A stretch of 38,219 bases of DNA from Solidesulfovibrio sp. (GTDB lineage: Bacteria; Desulfobacterota; Desulfovibrionia; Desulfovibrionales; Desulfovibrionaceae), in the NCBI RefSeq assembly GCF_029978005.1, contig NZ_JARKOZ010000076.1, positions 1 to 38,219 of the forward strand. The letters are read 5' to 3'. Position 1 is the first letter of the stretch. Each line of letters opens with the position of its first letter. Positions 1 to 7,989 of the stretch are shown in pieces. A program made the position numbers and the translations under genes. The notes beneath the pieces are model-generated. The model was given only the letters and a program-made list of their open reading frames with translations, searched no databases and was not told where the DNA came from.

Positions 1-576
1 GAAGCGCTTTCGGGACTGGTCGATGAGCGAGAGCACGGCGGACTTGCGGATGGGGTCGAGCCCGGTGGTGGGCTCGTCGAAGAGCACGAGCCCGGGTTCG
101 GTGACGAGCGCCCGGGCCAGGGCCGCCCGCTTCTGCATGCCCCCGGAAATCAGGGACGGGAACTTCCCCAGGATGCCGGACAGCTCCAGCCGCTCGGCCA
201 GGGCCCCGACGCGCCGGGCCGTCTCGGCCTCGGACAGCCTGGCGGTCTCGCGAAGCGGCAGGGCGATGTTGTCGAACACGGTCATGGAGTCGAACAGGGC
301 CATGTTCTGGAACATGTAGCTGCAGCGGCGGCGAAAGGCCCGGCGCTCGGCCGAGGGCACCCCGGCCAGGGACCGGCCGCCGACCAGGATGTCGCCGGCG
401 TCGGGCTTAAGCAGCCCGATGATGTGCTTGAGCAGCACGCTCTTGCCCTCGCCGGACTTGCCGATCACGGCCGTGACCATGCCCTCGGGAACGGTCATGT
501 CGACGCCCCGGAGCACCGGCTGGCCGGCGAAGGCCTTGGTCAGGCCACGGATTTCGATCATGGGTTGCGGCGTCAT
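1..576 (-). CDS. MlaF-like ABC transporter ATP-binding protein (3' part outside window)
   Basis: The first 192 residues of an ABC ATPase are visible; the gene runs off the left edge. Walker A GKSGEGKS lies at residues 39-46, the Q-loop Gln at 90, the signature ISGGMQKR at 143-150 and Walker B VLFDEP at 164-169, followed by TTGLDP. The SGGMxKR form of the signature with FDEPTTGLDPI is typical of the MlaF/Ttg2A/Mkl family, which powers phospholipid (or MCE-type) transport between the membranes with an MlaE permease and an MlaD MCE protein. Those partners are not visible and would lie beyond base 1. The start at 576 has a GGGG-type ribosome site; a second in-frame ATG lies at 561. The family call is good, the substrate is inferred. 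Confidence 0.85.
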   Translation of the reverse strand, partial: MTPQPMIEIRGLTKAFAGQPVLRGVDMTVPEGMVTAVIGKSGEGKSVLLKHIIGLLKPDAGDILVGGRSLAGVPSAERRAFRRRCSYMFQNMALFDSMTVFDNIALPLRETARLSEAETARRVGALAERLELSGILGKFPSLISGGMQKRAALARALVTEPGLVLFDEPTTGLDPIRKSAVLSLIDQSRKRF

Positions 577-608
577 GGCGGATTGCCCCGTTTGGAAAAC
601 CGCGCTAC

Positions 609-630
609 TTTGACCGCAATCGCGGTCAAA
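609..630. promoter_or_regulatory. Perfect 9-bp inverted repeat upstream of the MlaF-like gene
   Basis: TTTGACCGC and GCGGTCAAA are separated by four bases, in the spacer between the EAL-GGDEF gene stop (678) and the ATPase start (576). On the minus strand it lies about 33 bases upstream of the start codon. No T-tract follows on either strand, so an operator is more likely than an intrinsic terminator. The symmetry is seen directly; the role is inference. Confidence 0.4.
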
Positions 631-677
631 GGCAAGGTCCGGGCGCAAGGCGGCGGACGGCTCGGCGGCTCGGCGCC

Positions 678-3038
678 TCAGGCTGCGCCGGGCGTCCCGC
701 CGGCGCAAAAGGCGTCGCCGCCGCCGATTTCGGGCAGGCCCAGGGGGGCGCGGCGGTCGCGCACGAAGGTGTTGCCGGGGTTGGACTTGGCGTATTTCTT
801 GACGGCCGCCGCCCGCAGACCCAGCTCGTCCATGGTCACGGGCACGGCGAAGGCGCAGTCGATGACGCCCATGGACACGGTGAGCAGCGGAAACCGGCCC
901 ACGCGGCCGTCGCGGCCCTGGCCCTCGATGTAGCCGCGTTCCCGGTCCTCGGCCGTGAACAGGGCCGGCGAGGCGGCGGCGAAGGCGGCCAGGGCCGCCC
1001 GGCACACGGGCTCCACCGAGGCGGCGTCGCACAGGATGACGAAGTCGTCGCCGCCGACGTGGCCCAGGAAGTCGTCGGGCGCGCCTTGGGCGGCCAGGGC
1101 CTCGCCCAGGATGCGGGCGGTCATGAGGATGGCCTTGTCGCCGTCCTGGAAGCCGTAGACGTCGTTGAAGACCTTGAAGTTGTCGAGGTCGGCGTAGACG
1201 AAGGAGGTGGGCCGGCCGGCCTCGGCGCGCCGGGCGATCTCGCGCTCGATGGCCACGTTGCCGGGAAGGCCCGTGAGCGGGTTGGCCCCCTTGGCCATTT
1301 CCACCTGCACGCAGGCCAGGGCGTCCAGGATGCGCCGCACGGAGACCATGCCGGCGAGCCTGCCCCGGCAGGTGACGAGGATGGGGTCGTAGAGCTTTTC
1401 CCGGTCGCGTGCCATGGCCGCCTGGGCCGCCACCTCCACGGGCGTGTCCCACTCCACGGCCAGGGGCGAGGGGTCCATGATGCGGGTGACGTCGCGGCGC
1501 AGGTACAGGGCCAGGCCGTAGGGGGTGCTCAGCACCCGGTCGAGGTGGTGGCTCATGATGAGCCCTTCGGGCCGTCCCTCGCGGACCACGGCCACGGCGT
1601 GGACCGATTCGTTGCCGTCGAAGAACTGCTTGACCTCGCCCACGCTGGCGTAGGGCGGAATCTGGTGGGTGCGCTCGGCCAGGTCGTTGATGGGCGAGGA
1701 GCACTTGAAGCCGTCGGCGACCTGGCTGGCGCAGCGGATGATGGTGAGGCGCACCTCCTCGCGCGGCGGCACGGCCGGGCACTCGGGCCGGCCCAGGAAG
1801 TAGCCCTGTCCGAAGTGCACGCCCAGGCGGATGCAGCAGGCCAGCTCCGCCTCGGTCTCGATGCCCTCGGCCACGATGCGGCAGCCGATCTTGTCGGAAA
1901 AGGTGAGCATCGTCTCGAGCAGCGCCCGCTTGACCGGGTTGGCGTCCACGCCCCGCACCAGGGACATGTCGATCTTCATGAAGTCCGGCTTGATCTCGGC
2001 GATGGAGAAGAGCCCGGAATAGCCGGTGCCCACGTCGTCCACGGCCACGCCGTAGCCGGCGTCGCGGTAGTGGGCCAGGGTGCGGTGGAAGAGGTTGAAG
2101 TCCTTGACGCTGTGGCGCTCGGTGATCTCCAGCACCACGTCGCGCGGCTCCATGCCGTATTTGTCGAGCAGCCGCCGGGTCTCGCCGGGGGTGAACTGCG
2201 GGTCGAGCAGGGTGCGGGGATGGACGTTGCAGAAAAGCCGCGCCCCCTGCCCGCGCCGGGAGAAGCCCTTGATGGCCGCCTCGCGGCAGAGCTTTTCCAG
2301 GGCGAAGACCGCGCCGGCCTCCTCGGCCACGTCGAAGAGCATGGCCGGGGATTCGAGGGGGCTTTTAAGCGGCCCCCGGGCCAGGGCCTCCCAGGCGAAC
2401 ACGTCGCCGCCGCGCAGGTTGACGATGGGCTGGTACACGGCCCGGACCCGGCCGAGCTCCAGTATCTCGCGGAATTCGCGAATGGCCGGGGCGCTGCCGC
2501 CCTCGCCGCCGGCGGCGAGCCGGGCCGCCTCGGACAGGGCGGCGGCCAGGGCCATGTCCAGGGCGATGGGGTCGCCCACGATGACCGCGGCCGCGCCGCC
2601 GCGGATCTCCAGGGCCTGCCCGGTCAGCCGCAGGGCCTCCTCGCGAAGCCCGCCCCGGACCTCCAGCCGCAGGACGGCGGCCACCCGGTCCAGGGCGTCG
2701 GCGTCCTCGTCCCAGCCCCCGACCAGGACCAGTACCCTTCCCGGCTCCACCACCTCGGCCAAGGCCACGGCATGGGCGGCCAGCCGCCTGGCCACGGCCT
2801 GCTCCACGGCCACGGCCATGGCGTCGGCCACGGCCAGGGCAACCTCCGGGCGGAAGAGCCGGCGCAGCAGGGAGAAATCGTGGATCTCGAGCATGACCAC
2901 GCCCAGGGCGCCGCCCCCGGCGACATGGTCCGCGACCCGGTCCCGATGGGCGCCCCGCAGCAGGCCGGGTCCGGACCCGGCCTTGGCGATCGCGCCATCA
3001 CGTACGGCAATCTCGTTGAGGCACGGCGAAAACTGCAT
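678..3038 (-). CDS. EAL-CBS-GGDEF domain c-di-GMP signalling protein
   Basis: A 786-residue protein likely to make or break cyclic di-GMP. After an N-terminal region of about 185 residues without a recognised domain comes an EAL phosphodiesterase domain (about 190-425): EALAR at 217-221, Asn271, EITER around 304-308, DDVGTGYSG at 334-342, KID at 355-357, AEGIE at 390-394 and GQGY at 410-413, so the catalytic set looks complete. A CBS pair follows (about 450-575), then a GGDEF domain (about 587-760) with LTGLPGN and a signature that reads GGDDF at 662-666 instead of GG[DE]EF. The reading frame stays open upstream to 3488, but the start at 3038 is preferred because AAGG sits about seven bases upstream and conservation-like sequence begins after it. 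No transmembrane segment is visible, so it is probably cytoplasmic. Active phosphodiesterase is likely; cyclase activity is uncertain. Confidence 0.88.
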   Translation of the reverse strand: MQFSPCLNEIAVRDGAIAKAGSGPGLLRGAHRDRVADHVAGGGALGVVMLEIHDFSLLRRLFRPEVALAVADAMAVAVEQAVARRLAAHAVALAEVVEPGRVLVLVGGWDEDADALDRVAAVLRLEVRGGLREEALRLTGQALEIRGGAAAVIVGDPIALDMALAAALSEAARLAAGGEGGSAPAIREFREILELGRVRAVYQPIVNLRGGDVFAWEALARGPLKSPLESPAMLFDVAEEAGAVFALEKLCREAAIKGFSRRGQGARLFCNVHPRTLLDPQFTPGETRRLLDKYGMEPRDVVLEITERHSVKDFNLFHRTLAHYRDAGYGVAVDDVGTGYSGLFSIAEIKPDFMKIDMSLVRGVDANPVKRALLETMLTFSDKIGCRIVAEGIETEAELACCIRLGVHFGQGYFLGRPECPAVPPREEVRLTIIRCASQVADGFKCSSPINDLAERTHQIPPYASVGEVKQFFDGNESVHAVAVVREGRPEGLIMSHHLDRVLSTPYGLALYLRRDVTRIMDPSPLAVEWDTPVEVAAQAAMARDREKLYDPILVTCRGRLAGMVSVRRILDALACVQVEMAKGANPLTGLPGNVAIEREIARRAEAGRPTSFVYADLDNFKVFNDVYGFQDGDKAILMTARILGEALAAQGAPDDFLGHVGGDDFVILCDAASVEPVCRAALAAFAAASPALFTAEDRERGYIEGQGRDGRVGRFPLLTVSMGVIDCAFAVPVTMDELGLRAAAVKKYAKSNPGNTFVRDRRAPLGLPEIGGGDAFCAGGTPGAA

Positions 3039-3219
3039 AGGCACCCTTGCTGCACTGCCTGTATCGGGCCAAAGCCCGTCGCGCAAGCGCCCCGTACTAG
3101 CACGACCGGCCCGCTCCTTGGGCGCGCCGGCCAGACGATGCCGTGACGATTGCGTGACGCTTCGGCGGCTCGGCCGCCGACCTTGCCAGCGCCACGGGAC
3201 TTGCCTACACCCCGGGGAC

Positions 3220-5172
3220 ATGGACGTTTTCGCCGCTTTCCCCGGACCGGATGCCGCGCCCTTGTCCCGGGACATGCTGCTGGCCTGGGGCCTGCGCGAG
3301 GACCTGCGCGCCGGCCGCGACATCGACGATCCCGAGGCCCGCCTGGATTTCCGGCTCTGGTGGCTGTGCTCGGCCGCGCGGGAGTTTCCCGCCGTGGCCA
3401 GCGCTCCCCGACCCGAGGACGCGGCCGCGGCCGGCGAAGTCCTCATTCCCTCCACGGGTCCCGGCGACGCGAGCGTCACCCGGCTCATGGACTTCGTGCG
3501 CCGCCTGCGGCCGGACGAAGCCGCCGCCTACGACCTGGGCACCCCCCAGGGAAGGCGGGCCATGGCCGCCTGGCACTACGCCTGCGTCGTGCCGGAGCTG
3601 TCCATGTTCGACCTGCTCGACGCCCGGGAGCGGGCCTGGCTCCTCGAACCCGTGACCCCGCCCCTGGCCCCGGCCGGCCTGCCCCTGCCCCGGCTCGTCC
3701 GGCTGACCTGGGAGAACCGCGCCGACGTGCGCGCGGCCATCGCCGTCGACCGCGACGGCGGCCCGGCCTCGCTGCTCGCCTGGTACTGGATCCACGGCGC
3801 GGCGGAAATGGGACACCGGGGCTACGCCGCCTGGCTGTCCGCGCCAAGCCTGTTCTCGCCCCTGCCCGGCCACGGCCCATTGACGGCCATGGCGCTTTTC
3901 GCCTGGCAGGCCGACGAGGAGAAACGCGCGCGCCTCGACCCGACCACCCCGGCCGGAGCGGCGGCGCTGGCCGCCTGGCTCGAGGAGAGCGGCCTGGTCC
4001 CCCGACTGGCCAAGGCCCTGCTCGATCCGCCGGCGAAGCCCCGCCGCCCGTGCCCGCCGCCGCCGATCCATGCCTTCGGCGCCAACGTCATCGGCTACGC
4101 CCGGGGCGAGCTCGGCATCGGCGAGGATTCGCGCATGTGCGCCCTGGCCCTGTCCCAGGCCGAGACGCCCTTCGCCGTGGTCAACATCCCCGTGGGCTCC
4201 AACACCCGGGAGCAGGACGACTTCCTCGACGCCTGCCTGGCCGAGGACGCGCCCTACCCGGTCAACATCTTCTGCCTGACCGGCCTGGACACGGCCCGGT
4301 TATGGCTGGAGCGCGGGGAAGCCCTCTTTTCCGGGCGCAGGAACGTGGGCTACTGGCCCTGGGAGCTGCCGGCCTGGCCCGAAGCCATGGCCGGAGCCTA
4401 CGAACTGGTGGACGAACTGTGGGTGTCGAGCGCCTATACCCGCGACGCCTTCCAAAGGACCGCGCCCATCCCGGTACGCCTTTTGCCCATGGCCGTGTCG
4501 GTGGACCGCCTGACGCCCCGGCCCAGGGAATACTTCGGCCTGCCCCGGGACCGGTTCCTCTTCCTGTACACCTTCGACTGCAACTCCTACCTGGCCCGCA
4601 AGAACCCCATGGCCGCCATCCGGGCCTTCCAGGCGGCCTTTCCCAAGGGAACGGAACCCGCGGCCCTCGTGCTCAAGACCATGAACGCCAGGGAGGGAGA
4701 CGCGCGCTGGGGAGCCCTGGCCGAGACCGCCGCGTGCGACGCACGCGTCCTCTTCCTGCACGGCACCATGGACCGGGGCGACGTGCTGGGGCTTTTCGCG
4801 GCCTGCGACGCCTACGTCTCGCCCCACCGGGCCGAGGGCTTCGGCCGCACCCTGGCCGAGGCCATGCTGCTCGGCAAACCGGTGGTGGGCACGGGATATT
4901 CGGGCAACGCGGATTTTCTCACGCCGGCAACGGGCTTCCCCCTGCCTTACCGCCTCGCGGCGATCGGACCGGACGAATATCCCTTCGGTCAGGGGCTGGT
5001 CTGGGCCGAGCCGGACCCGGAGGCCCTGGCCCGGAGCATGCGCCGCGTCTTCGGGGAGCCGGAACTGGCGGCGCGCCGGGCGCAGGCCGGGCGCGACCTC
5101 GTGGCCGGACGGCACCATCCCCTGGTCGTGGGACGGGCCTACCGGGAACGTCTGCTTGCGCTGTGCCGCTGA
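3220..5172 (+). CDS. GT4-family glycosyltransferase with long N-terminal extension
   Basis: A 650-residue protein. Residues 1 to about 280 have no recognised domain. From about 285 (NVIGYARGELGIGE) to the end is a GT-B fold glycosyltransferase of family GT4: the PHRAEGFGRTLAEAM segment carries the EX7E motif at Glu539 and Glu547 that usually binds the nucleotide-sugar donor, followed by GKPVVGTGYSGN. Such enzymes transfer a sugar from a nucleotide-activated donor; donor and acceptor cannot be told from sequence. The start at 3220 follows GGGGA closely; the frame is open much further upstream only because of high GC. It is divergent from the EAL-GGDEF gene and convergent with the small gene ending at 5195. 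It lies just before the type I secretion genes, so its acceptor may be a surface product of this block (inference). Confidence 0.85.
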   Translation: MDVFAAFPGPDAAPLSRDMLLAWGLREDLRAGRDIDDPEARLDFRLWWLCSAAREFPAVASAPRPEDAAAAGEVLIPSTGPGDASVTRLMDFVRRLRPDEAAAYDLGTPQGRRAMAAWHYACVVPELSMFDLLDARERAWLLEPVTPPLAPAGLPLPRLVRLTWENRADVRAAIAVDRDGGPASLLAWYWIHGAAEMGHRGYAAWLSAPSLFSPLPGHGPLTAMALFAWQADEEKRARLDPTTPAGAAALAAWLEESGLVPRLAKALLDPPAKPRRPCPPPPIHAFGANVIGYARGELGIGEDSRMCALALSQAETPFAVVNIPVGSNTREQDDFLDACLAEDAPYPVNIFCLTGLDTARLWLERGEALFSGRRNVGYWPWELPAWPEAMAGAYELVDELWVSSAYTRDAFQRTAPIPVRLLPMAVSVDRLTPRPREYFGLPRDRFLFLYTFDCNSYLARKNPMAAIRAFQAAFPKGTEPAALVLKTMNAREGDARWGALAETAACDARVLFLHGTMDRGDVLGLFAACDAYVSPHRAEGFGRTLAEAMLLGKPVVGTGYSGNADFLTPATGFPLPYRLAAIGPDEYPFGQGLVWAEPDPEALARSMRRVFGEPELAARRAQAGRDLVAGRHHPLVVGRAYRERLLALCR

Positions 5173-5194
5173 TCCCGCGACGGCCAGTGGCCCG

Positions 5195-5458
5195 CTATTT
5201 TTCCCGGAACGAAAACAGCCGTAGGATCCCGAGAAACACGTTGGCGAGATCCTTCCACGCCCAGCCCCAAAGCCGTGTGAGCTGGTTGCGGAAATCGATG
5301 CGCTGTTCGTGAAAGGACATGTTGTCGCCCACCCGGCCGACAAGGCTCGACGGCCCCACGTCTTTGCGCGGCAGGGGAGCGGGCTCCCGCCGCTCGGGGG
5401 CGGCGGGCTTTTCCGTAAAAACCAGATTGATGTTCTCGGACATTTTTTTCTCGGACAT
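5195..5458 (-). CDS. Small hypothetical protein (87 aa)
   Basis: No family recognised. The gene is credible because GGGAGG sits directly upstream of the ATG at 5458 with good spacing, and because it fills the space between two genes on the opposite strand. The protein begins with a doubled MSEKK/MSEN, has a Pro/Arg-rich middle (residues about 18-35), and ends in an aromatic, amphipathic stretch (WGWAWKDLANVFLGILRL) that could associate with a membrane. It has no clear signal peptide and no Cys. It is convergent with the glycosyltransferase (22-base gap) and divergent from the secretion ABC gene. A role as a secretion accessory or substrate is possible only by position. Confidence 0.55.
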   Translation of the reverse strand: MSEKKMSENINLVFTEKPAAPERREPAPLPRKDVGPSSLVGRVGDNMSFHEQRIDFRNQLTRLWGWAWKDLANVFLGILRLFSFREK

Positions 5459-5603
5459 ATCCCGCCTCCCGATGGGGAGATCTGTTGCGCCGGCCCCGCC
5501 GGAGCGCTTCGCACCTCCTGACTGTTACGTCCAACGCGACGCCCGGGCAAGTCGCATCGGGCAAGCCCTCCCTTCTGTCGCCGGGTGCAGCGCAAAAGAC
5601 ACA

Positions 5604-5637
5604 TTGACACAAGCTGTCCGTATTTGGCATGCTAAAT
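5604..5637 (+). promoter_or_regulatory. Possible promoter of the type I secretion operon
   Basis: A perfect TTGACA lies at 5604-5609 in an unusually AT-rich stretch for this window, about 80 bases before the ABC transporter start. A TGCTAAAT (extended -10-like) lies at 5630-5637, but the spacing is about five bases too long for a standard sigma-70 promoter, so the assignment is weak. Confidence 0.3.
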
Positions 5638-5715
5638 GGCTGCAGGTAAACTAAAAAAATATTTCCATTCCTATACAAGCGATCTTTTTTGCTTGCGTCG
5701 AGGAAACGGTAGGAC

Positions 5716-7896
5716 ATGACGAGCGATCAGCTTCGAAGCAACTCTGGCCTGTTTTGTTTCCTTCTTCTGGCGCGGCATCATCATATCGACTTGACGGTTG
5801 AATCCCTCTCGCACAAATACAATATCCATGACCGGGAGCTGGAGCCCCTCCTGCTTTTGCGCATGGCCAAGGACCTGGGGTTCAAAAGCAAAAGCAACAA
5901 CCTCACCTGGAAGAAGCTCTTCTACATCGGCAACGTTTTTCCGTTCATCGTCAAGTTGCGCGACGGGAAATACATCATCGTTTCCGGCGTGCGAGGCTCG
6001 GAGGAATCGGGCGAGGTCGCCATCGTCGATCCCAGCAAGGGCAGCCTCGAATTCATTTTTCTGCGCCAGGCCGATTTCGAGCTGATATGGGACGGCCAAT
6101 GCTTTCTGTTCAAGAAAGTCTACAAGATATCCGACGCGCAAAAGCCTTTCGGCCTGGATTGGTTCATCCCGGAGATGCTGCGGCACAAGAAACTGTTCCG
6201 TGACGTCGCCCTGGCCACCATAAGCGTCAACCTGCTGGCCATCACCTTTCCGATCTACCTCCAACTGATGTTCGACAAGGCCGTGTACCACCGGGCCATG
6301 TCCACGCTGATCGTCCTGTCCATCGCCATCATCATCGTCAGCGTCTTTGAAAACATACTCAAATACCTGAAAAACTATATCACGCTCTACGCCACGAACA
6401 AGATCGACCTGCGCCTGGACAAGGTCCTCCACAGCCACATTCTCCGGCTCCCCATCGACTTTTTCGACTTCATCCCCATCGGCCTCATCCTGCGCTACCT
6501 CTTCCAGAAGGAACGCATCCGCGAATTCATGACGGGCAAGCTGCTGACGACATTTTTCGACTTGAGCCTTATCGCTTTTGTCTTGCCGATACTTTTTTTC
6601 TACTCCTGGAAATTGAGCTTCGTCGTTCTGGCCTTCGTCACCGCCATCATCCTGCTCATGCTCGGCACCATGCGCGTCTTCCGTTACAAGATGTATCGCC
6701 TCCAGGAGTACGAGGCCGTCAAAAACAAGTACATCGTTGAAACGCTGCGGGGCATCGGCACCGTCAAATCCCTGGCTCTGGAGCCGCTGCGTTACAGGAA
6801 GACGGAATCGGATTCCGCCAACACCATTTCCCGACATCATTCCATCAGGAACCTCTCCCTTAAAGTCAACTTCATCAGCGAACTCCTCCAGGCCCTCATG
6901 CGGGTCTGCATCATCTGGTACGGCTGCTATCTGGCCGTCGATCAGGAGCTGACGCCCGGCGCCCTGATCGCCTTCGTCATGCTGGGCAACATGATCACCG
7001 CGCCCCTGGTCAACATCATCGGCATCCTCCACGAGTATCAGGAAGTCGCCGTCTCCGTCGGCCTGCTCGGCACCATTCTCAACCGTCCCGTGGAGCACGC
7101 CCACAGCAACCGCGGCCTGGTATCCCCCGTAAGCGGCAGCGTCGGCATCGAATCCGTCACCTTCCGCTACGCCCAGAACGCGCCGCCGGCCCTTTCCGAC
7201 ATTTCCATGCATTTCCCCGCCGGCTCGGTGGTCGGCATCGTGGGCCGATCCGGCTCCGGCAAGTCCACGCTCACCCGGCTCATCCAGGGCCTGTACCCCC
7301 TGCAGGAGGGCCGCATCACCATCGACGGCCTGGACATGCGCGACTACGATCTGGCCCACCTGCGCCGTTCCATCGGCGTGGTGCTTCAGGAGAGCTTCCT
7401 GTTCGAAGGCTCCATCCGCGACAACATCGCCGTCACCAAGCCCACGGCCACCTTCGAGGAAATCGTCTTCGCCGCCCGCATGGCCGGCGCCGACGAGTTC
7501 ATCCAACTGCTCCCCCAGGGCTACGACACCCGGCTCTTCGAGGGCGGCTCGAACCTGTCCGGCGGCCAGCGCCAGCGCCTGTCCATCGCCCGGGCCCTGA
7601 TCACCCAGCCGCCCATCCTCATCCTCGACGAGGCCACCAGCGCCCTGGACGCCGAATCCGAAGCCATCATCCAGGCCAACCTCACGGCCATCGCCCAGGG
7701 CCGCACCATGCTCATCGTCAGCCACCGTCTGTCCATGCTCACCATGTGCCACTCGATCATCGTGCTGGAGAAAGGCAAGCTGATCGGCAACGCTCCCCAT
7801 GACGAACTGCTGCGCACCTGCCCCATCTACGCAGACCTTTGGTACAAGCAGAACAGGCATCTGATGGGGGTGCTGCAAAACCAGGCCGCCATGTGA
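5716..7896 (+). CDS. Type I secretion ABC transporter with degenerate C39-like domain (HlyB/LapB type)
   Basis: A 726-residue inner-membrane export ATPase. Residues 1-125 form a C39 peptidase-like domain; the position of the catalytic Cys before GL is Ser10 and the catalytic His position is Tyr (in DGKYIIV), so it should not cleave leader peptides and resembles the HlyB C39-like domain that binds unfolded substrate. A six-helix membrane domain follows (about 160-440). The nucleotide-binding domain has Walker A GRSGSGKST at 509-517, LSGGQ at 614-618 and ILDEATSALD with Asp638-Glu639. It should act with the HlyD-type adaptor encoded next and a TolC-like outer-membrane protein, which is not in this window. 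The 5' half is less GC-rich than its neighbours, a possible sign of transfer. The start at 5716 follows a GAGGAAACGGTAGGA region. Confidence 0.93.
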   Translation: MTSDQLRSNSGLFCFLLLARHHHIDLTVESLSHKYNIHDRELEPLLLLRMAKDLGFKSKSNNLTWKKLFYIGNVFPFIVKLRDGKYIIVSGVRGSEESGEVAIVDPSKGSLEFIFLRQADFELIWDGQCFLFKKVYKISDAQKPFGLDWFIPEMLRHKKLFRDVALATISVNLLAITFPIYLQLMFDKAVYHRAMSTLIVLSIAIIIVSVFENILKYLKNYITLYATNKIDLRLDKVLHSHILRLPIDFFDFIPIGLILRYLFQKERIREFMTGKLLTTFFDLSLIAFVLPILFFYSWKLSFVVLAFVTAIILLMLGTMRVFRYKMYRLQEYEAVKNKYIVETLRGIGTVKSLALEPLRYRKTESDSANTISRHHSIRNLSLKVNFISELLQALMRVCIIWYGCYLAVDQELTPGALIAFVMLGNMITAPLVNIIGILHEYQEVAVSVGLLGTILNRPVEHAHSNRGLVSPVSGSVGIESVTFRYAQNAPPALSDISMHFPAGSVVGIVGRSGSGKSTLTRLIQGLYPLQEGRITIDGLDMRDYDLAHLRRSIGVVLQESFLFEGSIRDNIAVTKPTATFEEIVFAARMAGADEFIQLLPQGYDTRLFEGGSNLSGGQRQRLSIARALITQPPILILDEATSALDAESEAIIQANLTAIAQGRTMLIVSHRLSMLTMCHSIIVLEKGKLIGNAPHDELLRTCPIYADLWYKQNRHLMGVLQNQAAM

Positions 7897-7989
7897 ACCT
7901 CGCCGCAGGCGCCCGGAGATTCTCCCCTGCGCCCGCAGCGAAGCGGCCCGCCCTCAAGGGTTGTCGCCCTCGGCGCCCAATGGAACCGT

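Noticed and set aside
1059-3146. 695-codon open frame on the plus strand opposite the EAL-GGDEF gene
   Set aside because: Shadow of a high-GC gene: Gly/His/Ala-rich without domains, no ribosome site, while the minus strand encodes clear EAL, CBS and GGDEF motifs.
2080-3219. In-frame upstream extension of the glycosyltransferase gene
   Set aside because: It lies antisense to the EAL-GGDEF gene, is Ser/Arg/Ala-rich without motifs, and the ATG at 3220 has a ribosome site.
3039-3488. In-frame upstream extension of the EAL-GGDEF gene
   Set aside because: It is antisense to the glycosyltransferase and Ser/Arg-rich; AAGG precedes the ATG at 3038.
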